Assembly (NCBI GenBank): GCA_041484905.1
Contig: JBGPIL010000129.1
Coordinates: 1 to 6,433, forward strand
Reading direction: 5' to 3'
Source of the DNA: JACQCE01 sp041484905
Lineage (GTDB): Bacteria; Nitrospirota; Nitrospiria; JACQCE01
Length of the DNA stretch: 6,433 nt
Positions within the stretch are counted from its first letter, which is position 1. Every line of letters begins with the position of its first letter. Made by a program: the position numbers and the translations under genes. The notes beneath the pieces are model-generated. The model worked only from the letters and a program-made list of their open reading frames with translations. It was not told the origin of the DNA and searched no databases. Shown piece after piece: positions 6,351-6,433 of this stretch.

Positions 6351-6433
6351 GATGACGACAGCACCGCCTGACGAACCAGGTGCACATCACTGACAGCGAT
6401 ATACCCACGCTTCCATACCACGCCTGCATAGAC
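6347..6433 (-). CDS. C-terminal 28 codons of an unidentified upstream gene
   Basis: The minus-strand frame entering at 6433 reads 28 codons and stops at TGA 6349-6347. This TGA overlaps the GTG start of the CgeB-like gene as GTGA, the same close packing seen at the other junctions. The tail reads VYAGVVWKRGYIAVSDVHLV and ends in RQAVLSSS. It has mixed hydrophobic and basic residues and no motif I can assign; in this setting it could be the end of another glycosyltransferase, but that is a guess from neighbours only. A competing frame with an ATG at 6429 is open here too but runs on as a shadow through the CgeB-like gene, so I prefer the frame with the operon-style overlap. Confidence 0.55.
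   Translation of the reverse strand, partial: VYAGVVWKRGYIAVSDVHLVRQAVLSSS

Noticed and set aside
6085..6429. Minus-strand frame of 114 codons at the right edge
   Set aside because: Most of it overlaps the CgeB-like gene out of frame and is Arg/Ala-rich. The alternative frame ending at 6347 fits the operon-style overlap better.
1..6433. CRISPR arrays, tRNA/rRNA genes, insertion sequences, riboswitches and intrinsic terminators
   Set aside because: I found no regularly spaced repeats, no tRNA-like cloverleaf, no transposase or inverted-repeat ends, and no hairpin followed by a T-run on either strand. Nearly all the DNA is coding.

Overview
This window is a dense, one-direction carbohydrate-assembly gene block. 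Every gene I can support lies on the minus strand, so transcription runs from 6433 down to 1. The DNA is GC-rich, with strong G/C preference at third codon positions. A GT9 heptosyltransferase-type enzyme beside several GT4 enzymes suggests a Gram-negative (diderm) bacterium building LPS core, O-antigen or another envelope or extracellular polysaccharide. The style of the proteins is compatible with Nitrospirota or a similar GC-rich environmental lineage, but that is a weak guess made without any database search.

Order in the direction of transcription: (1) the last 28 codons of an unidentified gene (6433-6347); (2) a CgeB/YkvP-like glycosyltransferase (6350-5337); (3) a 757-residue protein made of two complete GT4 glycosyltransferases joined head to tail (5333-3060); (4) a class I SAM methyltransferase with an N-terminal four-cysteine knuckle (3063-2194); (5) a GT9 heptosyltransferase-like protein (2201-1011); (6) a 62-residue single-pass membrane protein (1014-826); (7) a GT4 glycosyltransferase that runs off the left edge (872-1), whose 5' end is uncertain.

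Adjacent genes overlap by 4 to 8 nt or are separated by 3 nt, so genes 1 to 6 look like one translationally coupled operon. Gene 7 either overlaps gene 6 by 47 nt or begins after a gap of roughly 90 to 120 nt. No promoter, terminator, RNA gene, mobile element or CRISPR array is visible. There is no stretch over 300 bases without a gene.

Together the window encodes five glycosyltransferase catalytic domains on four polypeptides, plus one methyltransferase. The most economical reading is that they add successive sugars, one possibly methylated, to a lipid-linked or lipid A-linked glycan at the inner face of the cytoplasmic membrane. The sugar donors and acceptors cannot be read from the sequence. 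The points most worth a second look are the two-in-one GT4 protein, the coupled small membrane protein, and the disputed start or possible frameshift of the leftmost glycosyltransferase.
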